Shown: positions 21,135 through 22,100 of the stretch, in pieces
How positions within the stretch are numbered: position 1 is the first letter of the stretch
Layout of the letters: each line of letters begins with the position of its first letter
Origin: JBBPXY01 sp038200435
GTDB taxonomy: Bacteria; Actinomycetota; Thermoleophilia; Solirubrobacterales; Solirubrobacteraceae
DNA: 22,100 nt
Reading direction: 5' to 3'
Assembly: GCA_038200435.1 (NCBI GenBank)
Contig: JBBPXY010000083.1
Location: 1 to 22,100 of the forward strand
Translations under genes and position numbers: made by a program
The notes under the pieces: generated by a model
Told to the model about the DNA's origin: nothing
Seen by the model: the letters and a program-made list of their open reading frames with translations, nothing else
Database searches by the model: none

Positions 21135-21343
21135 ACTCTGAAAGGCCTGGAGACTCGGCCGTTTGGAGGATTTGAAGCTACATACGGGCGATCTCGCTCG
21201 GTGCTACGGGTGCTGGCCGCCCGGCCCGCCAGCTCACCGGAGGCACCGCTCTCGGTCTCGTGGATGAAACCGCGAGTCAGGGGTAACTATGGGAGCGTGA
21301 CGCGGACACACGAAGAAGCAGGACGGGCGGAGGCGAGGCCGGC

Positions 21344-22100
21344 TTGCCCGGAATCCGCGTCCTCTTGATCGGGGGAGGACAGTTGACGGACGCGACGGCT
21401 GGAGCGCTGCAGGCCGGTGGCGCCTCTGTATGCCGCCTCCAGGAACCCGAGGATCGCGAGATCCGAGAGGCGTTGGATGAGCGGGTCGACCAAGTGGTCG
21501 TGATCTCCCGCTTCGATCACGTCTCGCTTCGGCTGGCGCTCGTTGTCGCGCACGTCCGACCGGATGTCCCGGCGCTCGTCACGATCTTCGATCGAGACGT
21601 GGCGGCGCACCTCCAAGACACGGTCCGGAACGTTCACGTGCTCTCGATGGCCGACGTCGTTGCACCGGCTTTCGCCGGACCCTGCCTCGATCCCGCGCTG
21701 GCCTCGGTGGTCCGCGGCGCGTCCGGCCTCGACGGGATCCGCATGACCGGCGGCGAGCCGCGCCGCGTGCGGCCGGAGTGGAGAACCCCGCGCCGGTCAG
21801 CTCGTGTGCTCGCGAGGGCCGAGGCGCTGTTGTGGCCGTTCGACGCCGGCGCGCGCATACTCGTGGCCGGGCTCTTCGGTGTCCTCGGCGTGCTGGTGAT
21901 CGAGACCGTCGTGACGATGGCGGCCGAAGGGCTGCCGTTCATCGACGCCCTGTACTCGGTGACGAAGGTGACCGTGACGGCCGGTCCGAGCGCGGCGGCG
22001 GAGCATGGTGCCAGCTGGTTCAAGCTCTTCTCGAGCGTAGGGATGCTGCTCACGCTCGGGTTCACCGCGGTGTTGACGGCCGGGCTCGTCAACCGGCTCC
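21344..22100 (+). CDS. TrkA-N/pore-type ion channel, 3' end outside window
   Basis: An open frame from TTG 21344 to the window edge (252 codons). The N-terminus VLLIGGGQLTDATAGALQAG has the glycine-rich nucleotide-binding loop of RCK/TrkA-N domains, which continues through VDQVVVISRFDHVSLRLALV. From about residue 160 a hydrophobic helix (ILVAGLFGVLGVLVIETVV) is followed by a pore-loop-like LPFIDALYSVTKVTVTAGPS and a second helix (LFSSVGMLLTLGFTAVLTAG). This is the order TrkA-N, TM, pore, TM seen in some actinobacterial NAD-binding channel proteins, which normally carry a second TrkA-N after it. The filter reads TVTAGPS instead of TVGYG, so potassium selectivity is doubtful. TTG is the only start codon in the frame after the stop at 21284, and GGAGG lies about 10 nt upstream. 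It lies beyond the last tRNA fragment, so it probably belongs to the original chromosome. Confidence 0.78.
   Translation, partial: MPGIRVLLIGGGQLTDATAGALQAGGASVCRLQEPEDREIREALDERVDQVVVISRFDHVSLRLALVVAHVRPDVPALVTIFDRDVAAHLQDTVRNVHVLSMADVVAPAFAGPCLDPALASVVRGASGLDGIRMTGGEPRRVRPEWRTPRRSARVLARAEALLWPFDAGARILVAGLFGVLGVLVIETVVTMAAEGLPFIDALYSVTKVTVTAGPSAAAEHGASWFKLFSSVGMLLTLGFTAVLTAGLVNRL

Noticed and set aside
17340..21343. Integrase, transposase, toxin-antitoxin or phage genes in the tRNA-linked region
   Set aside because: All frames were read for tyrosine/serine recombinase or DDE motifs and none were found, so mobility is only inferred from the repeats.
1..22100. CRISPR array
   Set aside because: No regularly spaced direct repeats with variable spacers were seen.

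Overview
The window is 22.1 kb of high-GC DNA with an actinobacterial look: GTG/TTG starts, several apparently leaderless promoters (TAnnnT boxes 6-8 nt before a start codon), an LPXTG-type surface protein and a small SRP RNA. I infer Actinomycetota, possibly the Thermoleophilia/Solirubrobacterales side, but there is no rRNA or other decisive marker here.

Layout. The 5' three-quarters of dnaX lies on the minus strand at the left edge (1-1148) and runs out of the window. From 1205 to 16944 there is a complete exopolysaccharide (EPS) or cell-surface glycan locus: two O-antigen-ligase/Wzy-type membrane proteins, a small LPFTG surface protein, the initiating polyprenyl-phosphate sugar-1-phosphate transferase, a fused Wzz/BY-kinase, a Wzx-type flippase, three GT2 and one GT4-like glycosyltransferases, a secreted glycoside hydrolase and an ATP-grasp ligase. 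This matches a Wzx/Wzy-dependent pathway. The initiating transferase loads the lipid carrier, the glycosyltransferases extend the repeat unit, the flippase moves it across the membrane, Wzy/ligase proteins polymerise or transfer it, and the BY-kinase sets chain length. The genes form short blocks on alternating strands, several with 4-nt ATGA/GTGA overlaps. The glycoside hydrolase is preceded by a clear class I cyclic-di-GMP riboswitch (about 11005-11088), which places the polymer-cutting step under second-messenger control.

Right part. After the EPS locus come the SRP RNA gene (ffs, minus strand, about 17003-17100) and an intact tRNA-Val(CAC) (17268-17339). ffs and dnaX are close neighbours in many bacteria. 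Here they keep the expected order and strand but are 16 kb apart, as if the EPS locus had been inserted between them. Downstream of the tRNA, its 3' half is repeated twice (19799-19843 and 21089-21134). The repeats bound two cargo segments: (i) a secreted four-cysteine protein translationally coupled to a LamG-metallophosphoesterase, with a leaderless promoter and a Pho-box-like direct repeat; (ii) a 68-aa conserved-looking protein plus a 5'-truncated sulfite-oxidase-family gene. No integrase is present, so this looks like a decayed or passively mobilised tRNA-linked integration array. Beyond the last repeat, a TrkA-N/pore-type ion channel gene starts from TTG at 21344 and runs off the right edge.

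All functions are assigned from motifs read by eye; no database search was possible.
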